NCBI GenBank assembly: GCA_963816955.1
Contig: CAWFME010000005.1
Coordinates: 806,001-870,000 of the forward strand
DNA: 64,000 bases
Direction of reading: 5' to 3'
Origin: DATFQI01 sp963816955
GTDB lineage: Bacteria; Actinomycetota; Thermoleophilia; Solirubrobacterales; Solirubrobacteraceae
This document shows, piece by piece, positions 12,111 to 20,685 of the stretch. Under the pieces are notes generated by a model, which did no database searches, was not told the DNA's origin, and saw only the letters and a list, made by a program, of their open reading frames with translations. The translations under genes were made by a program, and so were the position numbers. Each line of letters starts with the position of its first letter. Within the stretch, counting starts at the first letter, position 1.

Positions 12111-12440
12111 ATGCGCCGGCTCCTGCTCCTCATCGCCGCCGTCGCCTCCCTCGTCGCGGCGGCGGCCCCGGCCCAGGCCGGGAAGATCGCCAAGGTCGAC
12201 ATCGGGACGAGCTACTACGCCCCGGCGAAGCTGACCGTCAAGCGCGGGGACAAGGTCCGGTTCACCTGGCACGCGAGCTTCGACCTCCACGACGTCAACG
12301 TGAAGTCGGGGCCGCAGCGCTTCAAGTCACCACTCCAGGCGTCGGGTACGTGGACACGGAAGTTCACCAAGCCCGGCAAGTACGTCCTGTACTGCACGCA
12401 GCACAGCGACATGGGCATGACGCTCAAAGTCAGGCGTTGA
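12111..12440 (+). CDS. Small secreted plastocyanin-like copper protein
   Basis: 109 residues: signal peptide (MRRLLLLIAAVASLVAAAA, APAQAG) and one cupredoxin domain. Copper ligands are visible as His in FDLHDVNV and Cys-His-Met in YCTQHSDMGM. The start is two bases after the previous gene's stop, so both are probably translated from one mRNA. The 3' end overlaps the convergent R2-like gene by 11 bases. Probably an electron carrier for an extracytoplasmic oxidase; the partner is unknown. Confidence 0.87.
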   Translation: MRRLLLLIAAVASLVAAAAPAQAGKIAKVDIGTSYYAPAKLTVKRGDKVRFTWHASFDLHDVNVKSGPQRFKSPLQASGTWTRKFTKPGKYVLYCTQHSDMGMTLKVRR

Positions 12441-13692
12441 ACACGCCGCGGGCTCGCCAGAGAGCCCGCGGCGAGCCCTTCAGCTTCAGGCGGCGCGTCG
12501 CGACCGCCTTCTTCGGGTCGAGGCGACCCGCGATCACGTCGACCCAGTCGTCGAACGCCATGCGCAGCTCCACGTCGGGGTCGGGCGCGCGGCCCGGCGC
12601 CGCCGCGGTCGAGCCGTTGTCCAGCCGCAGGTGCCACGGCTCGGCGTCGGGGAACTCCCACTGCAGCGTCATCGGCACCTCGGGCGCGGTGCGCGGGTCG
12701 ACCGCGCGGCGGACGGAGTCGAACAGCAGCGCCATCGACTCCGGATCGCGCGCCGCGCCCCCGTTCTTCTCGCCCAGGTAGCCCGCGCGCAGCATCGCCA
12801 GGCCGCGCACGGCACGCTCCTCGAGCGGCAGGTCGTACGGATAGATCTGCGGGCCCGGCAGCGACTCCAGCGGCAGGCCGGCCATGCGCAGCTTGGACTC
12901 GAACGAGCGCGCGCCCTCGGTGTAGATCTCCTCGAGCGTGAAGCCGAAGCACTCCGTGTACTCCCGGTTGAAGCCCGGCGGGACGAACACCGCGACGGAG
13001 ATCGGGAACACCTCGCGCAGCAGGTCGGCCACCGCCTCGGGGACCTCGACCGGGTCCTCCTTGGCGAGGTCGTGCAGGAGCTTGACGCCGAAGCCGATGT
13101 GGCGCTGCTCGTCCTGCGCGACGTGGTGCATGCCCTCGCTGAAGCCGGGCAGCAGGTCGCGGCGGCCGAGGTAGTCGCCGATGAAGTGCTGGCCGGGCTG
13201 GGCCAGCGTCGCCTCGACGATGAAGTGGTACATCGTGACCGCGCGCGCGAGCGCGGTGCGCGAGCGGTCCTTGCGCAGGACGCCCGTGACCTCGTCGAGC
13301 ATCTCGAAGGTCTTGCGGAACCCCCAGGTCAGCTCGGGCTCGGTCGCGGCCAGCGCGCCGCCGATGGTGCCGTCGCCGCGCTCGACGACCTCATCCATGA
13401 AGCGGTGGAAGAAGACGGAGTGGCGGGCCTCGTCGACCTGCTGGGTGGCGAGGAAGTACTTCTGCTCCTCGAGCGGGGCGGCGTCGATGAACGGCGCCAG
13501 GTCGTCGGCGACGGCGTCCTCGCCGTGGAAGAACATCGAGTAGTTCCACAGGGCGGCCTTGCGCTCGAGCTCGCTGAAGCCGTTCTGCCACTGCTCGCGG
13601 TCCGCGCTGAAGTCGATGTCGGTCGCGCGCCAGTTGCCGCGCTCCCAGCGCTTGTAGAGGTCCGCGTAGGAGATCTTGTCCATCGCGCTCAT
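12430..13692 (-). CDS. R2-like diiron / Mn-Fe oxidase fused to an SCP2-type domain
   Basis: 420 residues. The N-terminal about 300 residues have the ribonucleotide-reductase small-subunit fold with all six metal ligands: E58, E88 and H91 (DEARH), E160, E195 and H198 (DEQRH). The first ligand is Glu, not Asp, and the position four after H91 is Phe rather than the radical Tyr. Both features resemble R2-like ligand-binding oxidases or class Ic R2 rather than a classical NrdB. No nrdA is nearby. The C-terminal about 110 residues look like an SCP2 sterol-carrier domain (LRMAFDDWVDVIAGRLDPK). Its ATG overlaps the glyS stop (ATGA). Probable oxidation of a lipid-like substrate; inferred. Confidence 0.8.
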   Translation of the reverse strand: MSAMDKISYADLYKRWERGNWRATDIDFSADREQWQNGFSELERKAALWNYSMFFHGEDAVADDLAPFIDAAPLEEQKYFLATQQVDEARHSVFFHRFMDEVVERGDGTIGGALAATEPELTWGFRKTFEMLDEVTGVLRKDRSRTALARAVTMYHFIVEATLAQPGQHFIGDYLGRRDLLPGFSEGMHHVAQDEQRHIGFGVKLLHDLAKEDPVEVPEAVADLLREVFPISVAVFVPPGFNREYTECFGFTLEEIYTEGARSFESKLRMAGLPLESLPGPQIYPYDLPLEERAVRGLAMLRAGYLGEKNGGAARDPESMALLFDSVRRAVDPRTAPEVPMTLQWEFPDAEPWHLRLDNGSTAAAPGRAPDPDVELRMAFDDWVDVIAGRLDPKKAVATRRLKLKGSPRALWRARGVFNA

Positions 13693-15044
13693 CGGATCCG
13701 CTCCTCCAGCTCGCCCGCAAGGTCGGCGATCGCGATGCGATCCTGCTGGAGGCTATCTCGTTGACGCAGCGTCACTGTGTGATCTTCGACGCTCTGGTGG
13801 TCGATCGTGACCGCGAACGGGGTGCCGATCTCGTCCTGGCGGCGGTAGCGCTTGCCGATGTGCCCGCCGGCGTCGTACTCGGCCGTCATGCGGGTGCGCA
13901 GGTCCTCGTAGACCTCGCGCGCGAGCTCGGGGTGGCCGTCCTTGCGCAGCAGCGGCAGCACGGCGACCTTGATCGGCGCGACCTTCGGATGCAGCCGCAG
14001 CACCGTGCGCGGCTCGCCCTCCTGCTCGTCCTCGTCGTAGGCGTCGCACAGCAGCGCGAGGATCGTGCGGCCGAGGCCGGCGGCCGGCTCGATCACGTGC
14101 GGCAGGTAGCGCTCCTTGGTCTGCGGGTCGACGTACTCGAGCTTCTCGCCGCTGACCTCCTGGTGCTGGCGCAGGTCGAAGTCGCCGCGGTTGGCGATGC
14201 CCTCCAGCTCCGACCAGCCGATCGGGTAGAGGTACTCGATGTCGCTGGTCGCGCTCGAGTAGTGCGAGAGCTCGTCGGCGTCGTGGGCGCGCAGGCGCAG
14301 CTTCTCGCGCTCGATGCCGAGGCCGACGTACCACTCCATCCGCTGCTCGAGCCAGTGCTCGTGCCACCGCTGGGCCTCGGCGGGCGGCACGAAGAACTCC
14401 ATCTCCATCTGCTCGAACTCGAGCGTGCGGAAGATGAAGTTGCCCGGCGTGATCTCGTTGCGGAACGACTTGCCGATCTGCGCGATGCCGAACGGCGGGC
14501 GCTTGCGCGCGTACTGCAGCGTGTTCTTGAAGTTCAGGAAGATGCCCTGGGCGGTCTCAGGGCGCAGGAAGACGGTCGAGCCCGACTCCGCGACCGGCCC
14601 GACGGTCGTCTCGAACATCAGGTTGAACTCGCGCGCGGGCGTGAGGTCGCAGTCGTTGTGCTCGCCCGGGAGCTTCGAGGGCGCGCGGCCGCAGTGCAGG
14701 TCGTGCGCCTCCGAGCCGGCGCGCGCCTCCTCGAGGTGGTCGGCGCGGAAGCGCAGCTTGCAGGTGCGGCAGTCCACCAGCGGGTCGGTGAAGCCCGCGA
14801 GGTGGCCTGACGCCTCCCACGTGCGCGGGTGCTGGATGATCGCCGAGTCCAGCGCGACGATGTCGTCGCGCTCCTGGATCATCGCCTTCCACCACTGGGC
14901 CACGACGTTGTTCTTCAAGAGCACGCCGTAGTGCCCGTAGTCGTAGGTGTTGGCGATGCCGCCGTAGATCTCCGAGGCCGGGAAGATCAGCCCCCGGCGC
15001 TTGCAGAGGGAGACGATCTTTTCCATGGTCGCGACGTCGGTCAT
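13689..15044 (-). CDS. glyS: Glycyl-tRNA synthetase (dimeric type)
   Basis: Charges tRNA-Gly with glycine in the cytosol. 451 residues; class II synthetase of the alpha2 type. Visible features: the N-terminal IVSLCKRRGLIFPASEIYGG, the zinc-type Cys pair in DCRTCKLRFR, motif 2 FRNEITPGNFIFRTLEFEQM, motif 3 GLGRTILALL, and the C-terminal anticodon-binding domain (VAPIKVAVLPL). The ATG at 15042-15044 is preferred over an upstream ATG at 15089, because MTDVATMEKIVSLC is the usual beginning. The stop overlaps the R2-like gene's start. Confidence 0.95.
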   Translation of the reverse strand: MTDVATMEKIVSLCKRRGLIFPASEIYGGIANTYDYGHYGVLLKNNVVAQWWKAMIQERDDIVALDSAIIQHPRTWEASGHLAGFTDPLVDCRTCKLRFRADHLEEARAGSEAHDLHCGRAPSKLPGEHNDCDLTPAREFNLMFETTVGPVAESGSTVFLRPETAQGIFLNFKNTLQYARKRPPFGIAQIGKSFRNEITPGNFIFRTLEFEQMEMEFFVPPAEAQRWHEHWLEQRMEWYVGLGIEREKLRLRAHDADELSHYSSATSDIEYLYPIGWSELEGIANRGDFDLRQHQEVSGEKLEYVDPQTKERYLPHVIEPAAGLGRTILALLCDAYDEDEQEGEPRTVLRLHPKVAPIKVAVLPLLRKDGHPELAREVYEDLRTRMTAEYDAGGHIGKRYRRQDEIGTPFAVTIDHQSVEDHTVTLRQRDSLQQDRIAIADLAGELEERIR

Positions 15045-15087
15045 TGCGGCGGGAGGGTAGTCGGAGACGCCTATACTCGGCCGCCGC

Positions 15088-15399
15088 ATGCCGATCTACG
15101 AGTACCGTTGCGAGAACGGGCACCTCTTCGAGGTGATGCAGAAGATGTCCGATCCGCCCGTGACCTCGTGCGAGGAGTGCGGCGCGCCCGTCGCGCGCGT
15201 GTTCCATCCCATCGCGGTGCACTTCAAGGGATCCGGCTTCTACAACACGGACTACGGCACCGCCAAGCGCAAGCGCGAGTCCGAGAAGTCCGCCAGCGAC
15301 GGCGCCGCCAAGCACGACGCCAAGCAGAAGGACAAGAAGGAGACCAAGTCCTCGGACTCCTCCTCGACGTCCTCCGCGCCCGCGAAGTCCTCGGACTGA
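15088..15399 (+). CDS. FmdB-family zinc-ribbon protein
   Basis: 103 residues. Starts MPIYEYRCENGHLFEV, the hallmark of the FmdB regulatory domain. One zinc ribbon is made by Cys in YRCENGH and in CEECG. The second half is a charged Lys/Ser/Asp tail, low complexity and probably disordered. TATACT lies 10 bases before the ATG. Role in regulation is family-based and unproven. It is divergent from glyS. Confidence 0.9.
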   Translation: MPIYEYRCENGHLFEVMQKMSDPPVTSCEECGAPVARVFHPIAVHFKGSGFYNTDYGTAKRKRESEKSASDGAAKHDAKQKDKKETKSSDSSSTSSAPAKSSD

Positions 15400-15475
15400 C
15401 GCCATAAGCCGGGCTGATGCCCGGTGCCGGAAACCTTCATTGGCGCTTGGGGCCGGCCGCTGCCAGACTGGCCGC

Positions 15476-16438
15476 GTGTCACCGCGTCACATCGGCCTGC
15501 TGAGCGCGCTCTCCGCCATCTGGGGCGGCTCCTACCTGCTGATCAAGTACGCGCTCGAGGACCTCTCGGCGCCGATGGTCGTGTGGACGCGCGTCGTGAT
15601 CGCCGCCGTCGTGCTCTACGGCCTGATCCGGGTCAGCATGGGCCCGGGCGCGGTGCGGACCGTGGGCAGCGAGCTGCGCGGCCGGCCGCGCTCGGCGCTG
15701 CTGCTGGGCACGCTCGCGGTGGCGCTCCCGTTCACGCTGATCACGCTCGGCGAGCTCGAGGTCCCGTCCGGGCTGACGGCCGTGCTGATCTCGCCGGCGT
15801 CGCTGTTCGTGGCGCTGTTCGCGCCGTGGATCGACCCGTCGGAGCGGATCGACCGCCGGCAGGCGTTCGGCATGCTGCTCGGCCTGGGCGGCGTGGCGCT
15901 GGTGGTCGGCGTGGAGTCGGTGCAATCGCTCGGCGAGCTGCTGGGCGCGCTGGCGATGGTGGGCGCGGCGGCCTGCTACGCGCTGTCGAGCTTCGTGGTC
16001 AAGCGCCGCTACGGGCACATGGCCGCGATGCAGACGTCGCTCGTCTCGATCGCGGTCACCGCCGTGCTGACCGCGCCGCTGGCGCTGGCGACGCTGCCGT
16101 CCGCAGTCCCGGGCACGCGCGCCCTGCTGTCGGTGCTGGTGCTCGGCGCCGTCGGGACGGCGCTGGCCTTCGTGATCTTCTACAAGCTCATCAACGAGGT
16201 CGGCGCGGGCCGCGCCTCGCTGGTCTCCTACCTGGCTCCCGGCGTGGCGCTGTTCTACGGCGCGCTGCTGCTCGACGAGGCGATCACCGCAGCGGCGATC
16301 GCCGGCCTGGTGCTGATCCTCGGGGGCGTCGCGATCGCGTCGCGGCCGCGCCGGGTCAGCCCTTCAGGAACCGCTGAACTGCCGACCGCTTCTCGGCGTC
16401 GTCCACCTCGAGACCGGCCCCTCCGTCGGGCAGCGTGA
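15476..16438 (+). CDS. EamA/DMT-family membrane transporter
   Basis: 320 residues with about ten membrane helices in two EamA repeats (SALSAIWGGSYLLIKYAL in the first; LGAVGTALAFVIFYKLI in the second). It probably exports a metabolite; the substrate cannot be read from the sequence. The GTG at 15476 is chosen over an upstream ATG at 15440, because MALGAGRCQTGR is not membrane-like and CAGACT sits 6 bases before the GTG. The last about 27 residues are Arg/Pro-rich and overlap the convergent LCP gene by 83 bases, so the true C-terminus may be an unselected extension. Confidence 0.85.
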   Translation: MSPRHIGLLSALSAIWGGSYLLIKYALEDLSAPMVVWTRVVIAAVVLYGLIRVSMGPGAVRTVGSELRGRPRSALLLGTLAVALPFTLITLGELEVPSGLTAVLISPASLFVALFAPWIDPSERIDRRQAFGMLLGLGGVALVVGVESVQSLGELLGALAMVGAAACYALSSFVVKRRYGHMAAMQTSLVSIAVTAVLTAPLALATLPSAVPGTRALLSVLVLGAVGTALAFVIFYKLINEVGAGRASLVSYLAPGVALFYGALLLDEAITAAAIAGLVLILGGVAIASRPRRVSPSGTAELPTASRRRPPRDRPLRRAA

Positions 16439-17492
16439 CGTTGCCCGAGGGCTTGAGCACGCGCGGCTGAGCCTTGCCGCCGATCACCTCGGCGCCGACG
16501 AGGCCGAGCAGTGACGGGCCCGCCATGTCGGACTGCACGGCGCGCGGGGCGGTCCAGCTGACCCACGGCAGGCGGACGAAGGTCTCGAACGAGATGACCT
16601 TCTCGCGCAGGGCGCCGAGGACCTCCTGCTGGCGGCGGGCGCGCGTGAGGTCGTCCTCGTTCGGGGCGCACTCGTTCTTGCGCGTGCGCGCGAGGGCGAG
16701 CGCCTGCTTGCCGTCGATCTCGTGCTCGCCCTTCTTCAGCCGCAGCGTGTAGCCGCCGTTGCGCGTGCCGCCGTTGATCTTGGAGACGACGCAGCCGCCC
16801 TTGTAAGTGACGCCGCCGAGCGCGTCGATCAGCTGTGGGAAGTTCTCGAAGTTGACCTCGACGAGGTGGTTGACGTCGATCCCGAGGTAGCTCTCGACGG
16901 TCTTGATCGCCAGCGACGGGCCGCCCAGCGCGTAGGCCGCGTTGATCTTGTTGCGGCCGTGGCCCGGGATGTCGACGACGGTGTCGCGCGGGATCGAGAG
17001 CGTGGCGTTGGCGCCGCCGCCGACGCGCATCAGCAGGATCGAGTCCGAGCGCGACGGTGAGCCGATGAAGTTCGCCCCGGCCTCCTTGCTCCCCTTCGTG
17101 CGCGCGTCGGAGCCGAGCATCAGGACCGTCTGCGCCGAGGTGAGCGTGAAGCCGGCGCTCGAGAGCTGCCGCTCGGCCGCGTCGGAGACCTTGGCCTCCT
17201 GGATCTGGGCGGAGATCAGGAACAGGATCGCGCTGACCAGCACCCAGGCGACCGCGGCGAAGGCGAGGAAGCGGAGGATGCGGCCGACGCCGAGCCTGCG
17301 GCGCGTTCCGGGGTCGCGGCGGCGGCGGGAGAACCAGCCGCGCGGGTCGAGGCGCCGGCGGCGGCCGTGGACCTGGTAATCGGCGCGCTCCCCGTCTCCG
17401 TCGCGCGGGCCCAGCCCGTCCTCGTCACGGCCCTGCAGGAACCGCGGGCGGGCCTTGTAGGTGGTGTAGGGGCGGTCGTCTTCGTCGGCCAT
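16356..17492 (-). CDS. LytR-CpsA-Psr (LCP) family protein
   Basis: 378 residues: a basic cytoplasmic N-terminus (about 1-70), one membrane helix (FLAFAAVAWVLVSAILFLI, about 72-92) and an extracellular LCP domain. LCP proteins attach phosphate-linked glycopolymers to peptidoglycan. Motifs seen: MLGSDAR, the Arg/Asp-containing RSDSILLMRV, SIPRDTVVDIPGHGRNKIN and the LARTRKNE region. The gene is divergent from the ROK kinase. Substrate polymer unknown. Confidence 0.9.
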   Translation of the reverse strand: MADEDDRPYTTYKARPRFLQGRDEDGLGPRDGDGERADYQVHGRRRRLDPRGWFSRRRRDPGTRRRLGVGRILRFLAFAAVAWVLVSAILFLISAQIQEAKVSDAAERQLSSAGFTLTSAQTVLMLGSDARTKGSKEAGANFIGSPSRSDSILLMRVGGGANATLSIPRDTVVDIPGHGRNKINAAYALGGPSLAIKTVESYLGIDVNHLVEVNFENFPQLIDALGGVTYKGGCVVSKINGGTRNGGYTLRLKKGEHEIDGKQALALARTRKNECAPNEDDLTRARRQQEVLGALREKVISFETFVRLPWVSWTAPRAVQSDMAGPSLLGLVGAEVIGGKAQPRVLKPSGNVTLPDGGAGLEVDDAEKRSAVQRFLKG

Positions 17493-17508
17493 GGAGAGGG
17501 GCGGGCGG

Positions 17509-17514
17509 TAATGT
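17509..17514 (+). promoter_or_regulatory. -10 box deciding the ROK kinase start
   Basis: TAATGT ends 7 bases before the GTG at 17522 but overlaps the GTG at 17513. This favours 17522 as the real start of the leaderless mRNA. Confidence 0.45.
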
Positions 17515-17521
17515 GGCCGGC

Positions 17522-18502
17522 GTGGCCGAGGGATGCGTGATCGGCGTCGATCTCGGCGGCACCAAGCTGCTGGCCGGCGCCGTGGACCAGGACGGGACGG
17601 TCCATCACCGTACCAACCGCCCTGCCCGCGGCCTCGACCAGCTCGAGCTCGTGGAGATGGTCGCGCACGCCGTCGAGGGAGTGCGCCGGTCGGTCGGCGG
17701 GGAGGTGTCCGGCGTCGGCTTCGGGATCCCGTGCACGTTCGACGCCCGCACCGGCATGGCGGTGCAGGCGGTCAACCTGCCGCTGCGCGACATCCGCTTC
17801 GCGGACGTGATGGCGGAGCGGCTCGAGCTGCCCGTGGTCGTCGACAACGACGCCAACTGCGCGGTGCTCGCGGAGGCGCGCGCGGGCGCCGGGGCGGGCT
17901 GCAGCGAGGTCGTGATGCTCACGCTCGGCACCGGGATCGGCGGCGGGATCTTCGTGCGCGGAGAGGTCTACCGAGGCTTCGAGGGCGGCGGCGCCGAGCT
18001 CGGCCACATGGTCGTCGACATGGACGGCCGCCCGTGCCAGGGCAACTGCCCCAACTGGGGCTGCCTTGAGTCGGTGGCCTCCGGGACAGCGCTGGTCCGC
18101 GAGGTGTCGCTGGCCGTCGCGCGGCATCCCGACACCGCGCTCGGCCGTGCGCTGGAGGGTGGACGCGAGCTGACCGGCCCGATGGTCACCGAGATGGCCC
18201 GCGCGGGCGACCCGGTGGCCCGCGGGGCGATCGAGGCGATCGGGCGCGCGCTCGGCGTCGGGATCGCGAACATCGCGAACATCTTCTGCCCGCAGGTGAT
18301 CGTCATCGGCGGCGGCGTCAGCGACGCCGGCGACCTGTTGCTCGACCCTGCGCGCGAGGTCATGCGCCGCCGCGCGCTGCGGCCGGGCCGCGACGAGGTG
18401 CGCGTCGAGGCCGCCGCCTTCGGCGCCGAGGCCGGCATGGTCGGCGCGGCCATGCTCGCCCGCGAGCGCCCCTCCGACGTTCCCTCGGCGGCCGTGGCGT
18501 GA
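17522..18502 (+). CDS. ROK-family glucokinase
   Basis: 326 residues. ATP-dependent sugar kinase, probably glucose to glucose-6-phosphate. Seen: the phosphate-binding IGVDLGGTKLLAGAV at the N-terminus, NDANCAVLAEA with the catalytic Asp, EGGGAELGHMVVD with the sugar-binding Glu and His, and the ROK zinc cluster in CQGNCPNWGCLE. The start at 17522 follows from the TAATGT box; GTG 17513 would add only three residues. The stop overlaps the rsmI start (GTGA). Glucose specificity is inferred from the family. Confidence 0.9.
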   Translation: MAEGCVIGVDLGGTKLLAGAVDQDGTVHHRTNRPARGLDQLELVEMVAHAVEGVRRSVGGEVSGVGFGIPCTFDARTGMAVQAVNLPLRDIRFADVMAERLELPVVVDNDANCAVLAEARAGAGAGCSEVVMLTLGTGIGGGIFVRGEVYRGFEGGGAELGHMVVDMDGRPCQGNCPNWGCLESVASGTALVREVSLAVARHPDTALGRALEGGRELTGPMVTEMARAGDPVARGAIEAIGRALGVGIANIANIFCPQVIVIGGGVSDAGDLLLDPAREVMRRRALRPGRDEVRVEAAAFGAEAGMVGAAMLARERPSDVPSAAVA

Positions 18503-19305
18503 GCGGCCGGCTCGTCGTGTGCCCGACGCCGATCGGGAACCTCGAGGACGTCACGCTCCGCGTCCTCGCGGCGCTGCGCGAGGCCGACGTCGTGGCGTGC
18601 GAGGACACGCGGCGCACGCGGGTGCTGCTCGAGCGCTACGGCGTGCAGGCGAGGCTGGTCTCCTACCACGAGCACAACGAGCGCGAGCGGGCCGCGGAGC
18701 TGGTCGACCGGATGGCGGCGGGCGAGGTGGTGGCGCTGGTCTCCGACGCGGGAATGCCGCTGGTCAGCGACCCGGGCTACGTGCTCGTCCAGGGCTGCGT
18801 GGCGGCCGGGCTCTCCGTCGAGGTCCTGCCCGGGCCGAGCGCCGCCCTCGCCGCGCTCGTGGCGAGCGCGCTGCCGTCGGACGCCTGGCGCTTCGCCGGC
18901 TTCCTGCCGCGCAAGCGGGCGGCGCTGCTCGAGGTGCTCGCCTCGCCCGAGACGGTGGTCGCGTTCGAGTCCCCGCGCCGCGTGGGGGCGACGCTGGCCG
19001 CGCTCTCGGAGGTCGACCCCGACCGCCCGGTGGCGGTCTGCCGCGAGCTCACGAAGCTCCACGAGGAGGTCGCGCGCGGCACCGCCGCCGAGCTCGCCGC
19101 GCGCTACGCCGAGGAGGGCCCGCGCGGGGAGGTCGTGCTCGTCTTCGGCGGCGCCCCGCCACGCGAGGGCGCCGACCCGGCCGCGATCGACGCGGTCCGC
19201 CGGCTGATCGACGCGGGCGCGAAGGCCCGCAGCGCCGCGAGCGTCGTCGCCGAGCTCACCGGCGCGAGCGCCAACGAGCTCTACCGCGCGGTCGCCGAGC
19301 GCTAG
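18499..19305 (+). CDS. rsmI: 16S rRNA (cytidine-1402 2'-O) methyltransferase RsmI
   Basis: 268 residues. Uses SAM to methylate the ribose of C1402 in the ribosomal decoding centre. The tetrapyrrole-methylase fold is recognisable from CPTPIGNLEDVTLR, ACEDTRRTRVLL, SYHEHNE, VSDAGMPLVSDPG and VLPGPSAALAAL. Overlaps the kinase stop by GTGA. Usual length and complete. Confidence 0.95.
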   Translation: MSGRLVVCPTPIGNLEDVTLRVLAALREADVVACEDTRRTRVLLERYGVQARLVSYHEHNERERAAELVDRMAAGEVVALVSDAGMPLVSDPGYVLVQGCVAAGLSVEVLPGPSAALAALVASALPSDAWRFAGFLPRKRAALLEVLASPETVVAFESPRRVGATLAALSEVDPDRPVAVCRELTKLHEEVARGTAAELAARYAEEGPRGEVVLVFGGAPPREGADPAAIDAVRRLIDAGAKARSAASVVAELTGASANELYRAVAER

Positions 19306-19820
19306 CCCTCCGCGCGCGGCTCGACCACGAGCTCCATCAGCAGCTCGTCGTGCCAGGTGCCGTCGTCGCCGCGCTCGCTCTTGCGCGTGATGCCGACCTG
19401 CCGGAACCCGACCTTCTCGTAGACGCGGATCGCGCGCTCGTTGTGCGGCCACGTGGTCAGCGTGATCCGGTGGTGCCCGCGGTCCTCGATCAGGTGGCGG
19501 GTGATCGCCCGCATCGCGTCGGTGCCGAGACCGCGGTCGTGGACCCTGGTGGCGAGCAGGATGTCGACGTCGGCGTGCCGGTAGTCCTCGGCCGGCTCCT
19601 CGCTGAACTGGATGAACCCGACGAGGTCGCCGTCGAGCTCGATCACCCACTCCTCGACGGTGTCGTCGTCGCCCGGCCACTCCGCGGTCTGCCCGCCCCA
19701 GAACCGGATCACCTCAGGCTCGTCCCGGATCGCCTTCAGCACCGCCCGGTCGCGCGCCTCGATCGGCCGGAGGGTCACCTTCTCGCCGCGGATCACGCGT
19801 GGATGGTTGCGGACTCGCAT
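19302..19820 (-). CDS. GNAT-family N-acetyltransferase, AAC(6')/RimJ-like
   Basis: 172 residues. Starts MRVRNHPRVIRGEKVTLRPI; a TTG one codon upstream is also possible. The acetyl-CoA binding loop is DRGLGTDAMRAI, followed by NERAIRVYEKVGFRQVG. This subfamily acetylates amines, such as aminoglycosides or protein N-termini; the substrate cannot be told. Convergent with rsmI with a 4-base overlap. Confidence 0.85.
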   Translation of the reverse strand: MRVRNHPRVIRGEKVTLRPIEARDRAVLKAIRDEPEVIRFWGGQTAEWPGDDDTVEEWVIELDGDLVGFIQFSEEPAEDYRHADVDILLATRVHDRGLGTDAMRAITRHLIEDRGHHRITLTTWPHNERAIRVYEKVGFRQVGITRKSERGDDGTWHDELLMELVVEPRAEG

Positions 19821-19884
19821 CAACTTCGCGACAAATCACGCGCACCCGCCCACGGCGGGCGGCGGCGGCCCTACCGTCGAGGAT

Positions 19885-20565
19885 GTGCTCGCGCTCGCCA
19901 TCGCCATGACGCTGCTCCCGCCGGTGCCGGGAGCGGTCGCGCGGCCGTTCGAGTACGCGGGCGACCCGTTCACGCGCGGGCACCACCGGGGCGTCGACCT
20001 CGCGGCGCGCACGGGCGAGCCGGTCCGCGCGGCCTGCGGCGGCCGCGTCGCGTTCGCGGGGCGAGCCGGAGCCAACGGCCGCGCGGTGACGGTCCGCTGC
20101 GGCGCCTGGAGCGTCACGCACCTGCCGCTGCGCGAACTGGCCGTGCACGCGGGCGACCGGCTGGCCGCCGGCGCGGAGCTCGGCACGGCGGCCCGGGGGC
20201 GAGGGCACGCCGGCCTGCACCTCGGAGTCCGCCGCACGAGCGACGCCCATGGCTACATCGACCCCGCCCCGCTGCTCCGAGCCCTACGACGGCCCGCACC
20301 ACCCACCGGGCCCGGCACGATCGCGAGGCGCCTCAGCCCGCCACCACCCCATCCGGCGCCGTTGCCATCCGGCCCGGAGTGGCGGCCCGCGCCGTCGTGG
20401 CGCGCCGCGCCGGCGGCCCGGCCGGGTTCGGGTCCACTCGCGCCGTGGCCCGCTTGGGCCGGGGTGGCGCTGCTGCTCGCCGGGGCCGCCGGGGCGGGCA
20501 CGGTGCGGATGCGCCGTGCGCGCAGGGCGGCGCCCACCCGCGCGGCGGCGGCGCCGGTACGGTGA
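19885..20565 (+). CDS. Membrane-anchored M23 (LytM-like) peptidase
   Basis: 226 residues. TACCGT lies 7 bases before the GTG. A short hydrophobic N-terminus (VLALAIAMTLLPPVPGAVA) is followed by an M23 domain (about 20-130). The zinc ligands are visible as HHRGVDLAA and HAGLHLGVR, the latter in place of the usual PHLHFG. A Pro-rich linker and a C-terminal membrane helix (AGVALLLAGAAGAGTV) with an Arg-rich cytoplasmic tail follow. Probably cuts peptidoglycan cross-bridges. It sits just before metG-tatD-rsmA, near where many actinobacteria keep the resuscitation-factor gene rpfB, so a cell-wall role at this locus is shared. Confidence 0.8.
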   Translation: MLALAIAMTLLPPVPGAVARPFEYAGDPFTRGHHRGVDLAARTGEPVRAACGGRVAFAGRAGANGRAVTVRCGAWSVTHLPLRELAVHAGDRLAAGAELGTAARGRGHAGLHLGVRRTSDAHGYIDPAPLLRALRRPAPPTGPGTIARRLSPPPPHPAPLPSGPEWRPAPSWRAAPAARPGSGPLAPWPAWAGVALLLAGAAGAGTVRMRRARRAAPTRAAAAPVR

Positions 20566-20569
20566 GCCC

Positions 20570-20665
20570 ATGAGCGCGCTCCGCGTCGGCTTCGGCCTCG
20601 GGTTCGTCGTGGCCGCCCAGCTCGGGCCGCTGAGGCTGCTCGCGTACCGGACGCTCGACGACTGA
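20570..20665 (+). CDS. Possible 31-residue small protein
   Basis: ATG five bases after the M23 peptidase stop, encoding MSALRVGFGLGFVVAAQLGP and ending RTLDD. Hydrophobic N-terminal half, polar end. No homologue recognised. Support is only position and amino acid composition. Confidence 0.3.
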   Translation: MSALRVGFGLGFVVAAQLGPLRLLAYRTLDD

Positions 20666-20685
20666 CGGCTAGCCTTGCGAGCTGC

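Noticed and set aside
12430..13692. Ribonucleotide reductase beta subunit (NrdB)
   Set aside because: No radical Tyr at the expected site, first ligand Glu, an SCP2-like tail, and no nrdA nearby.
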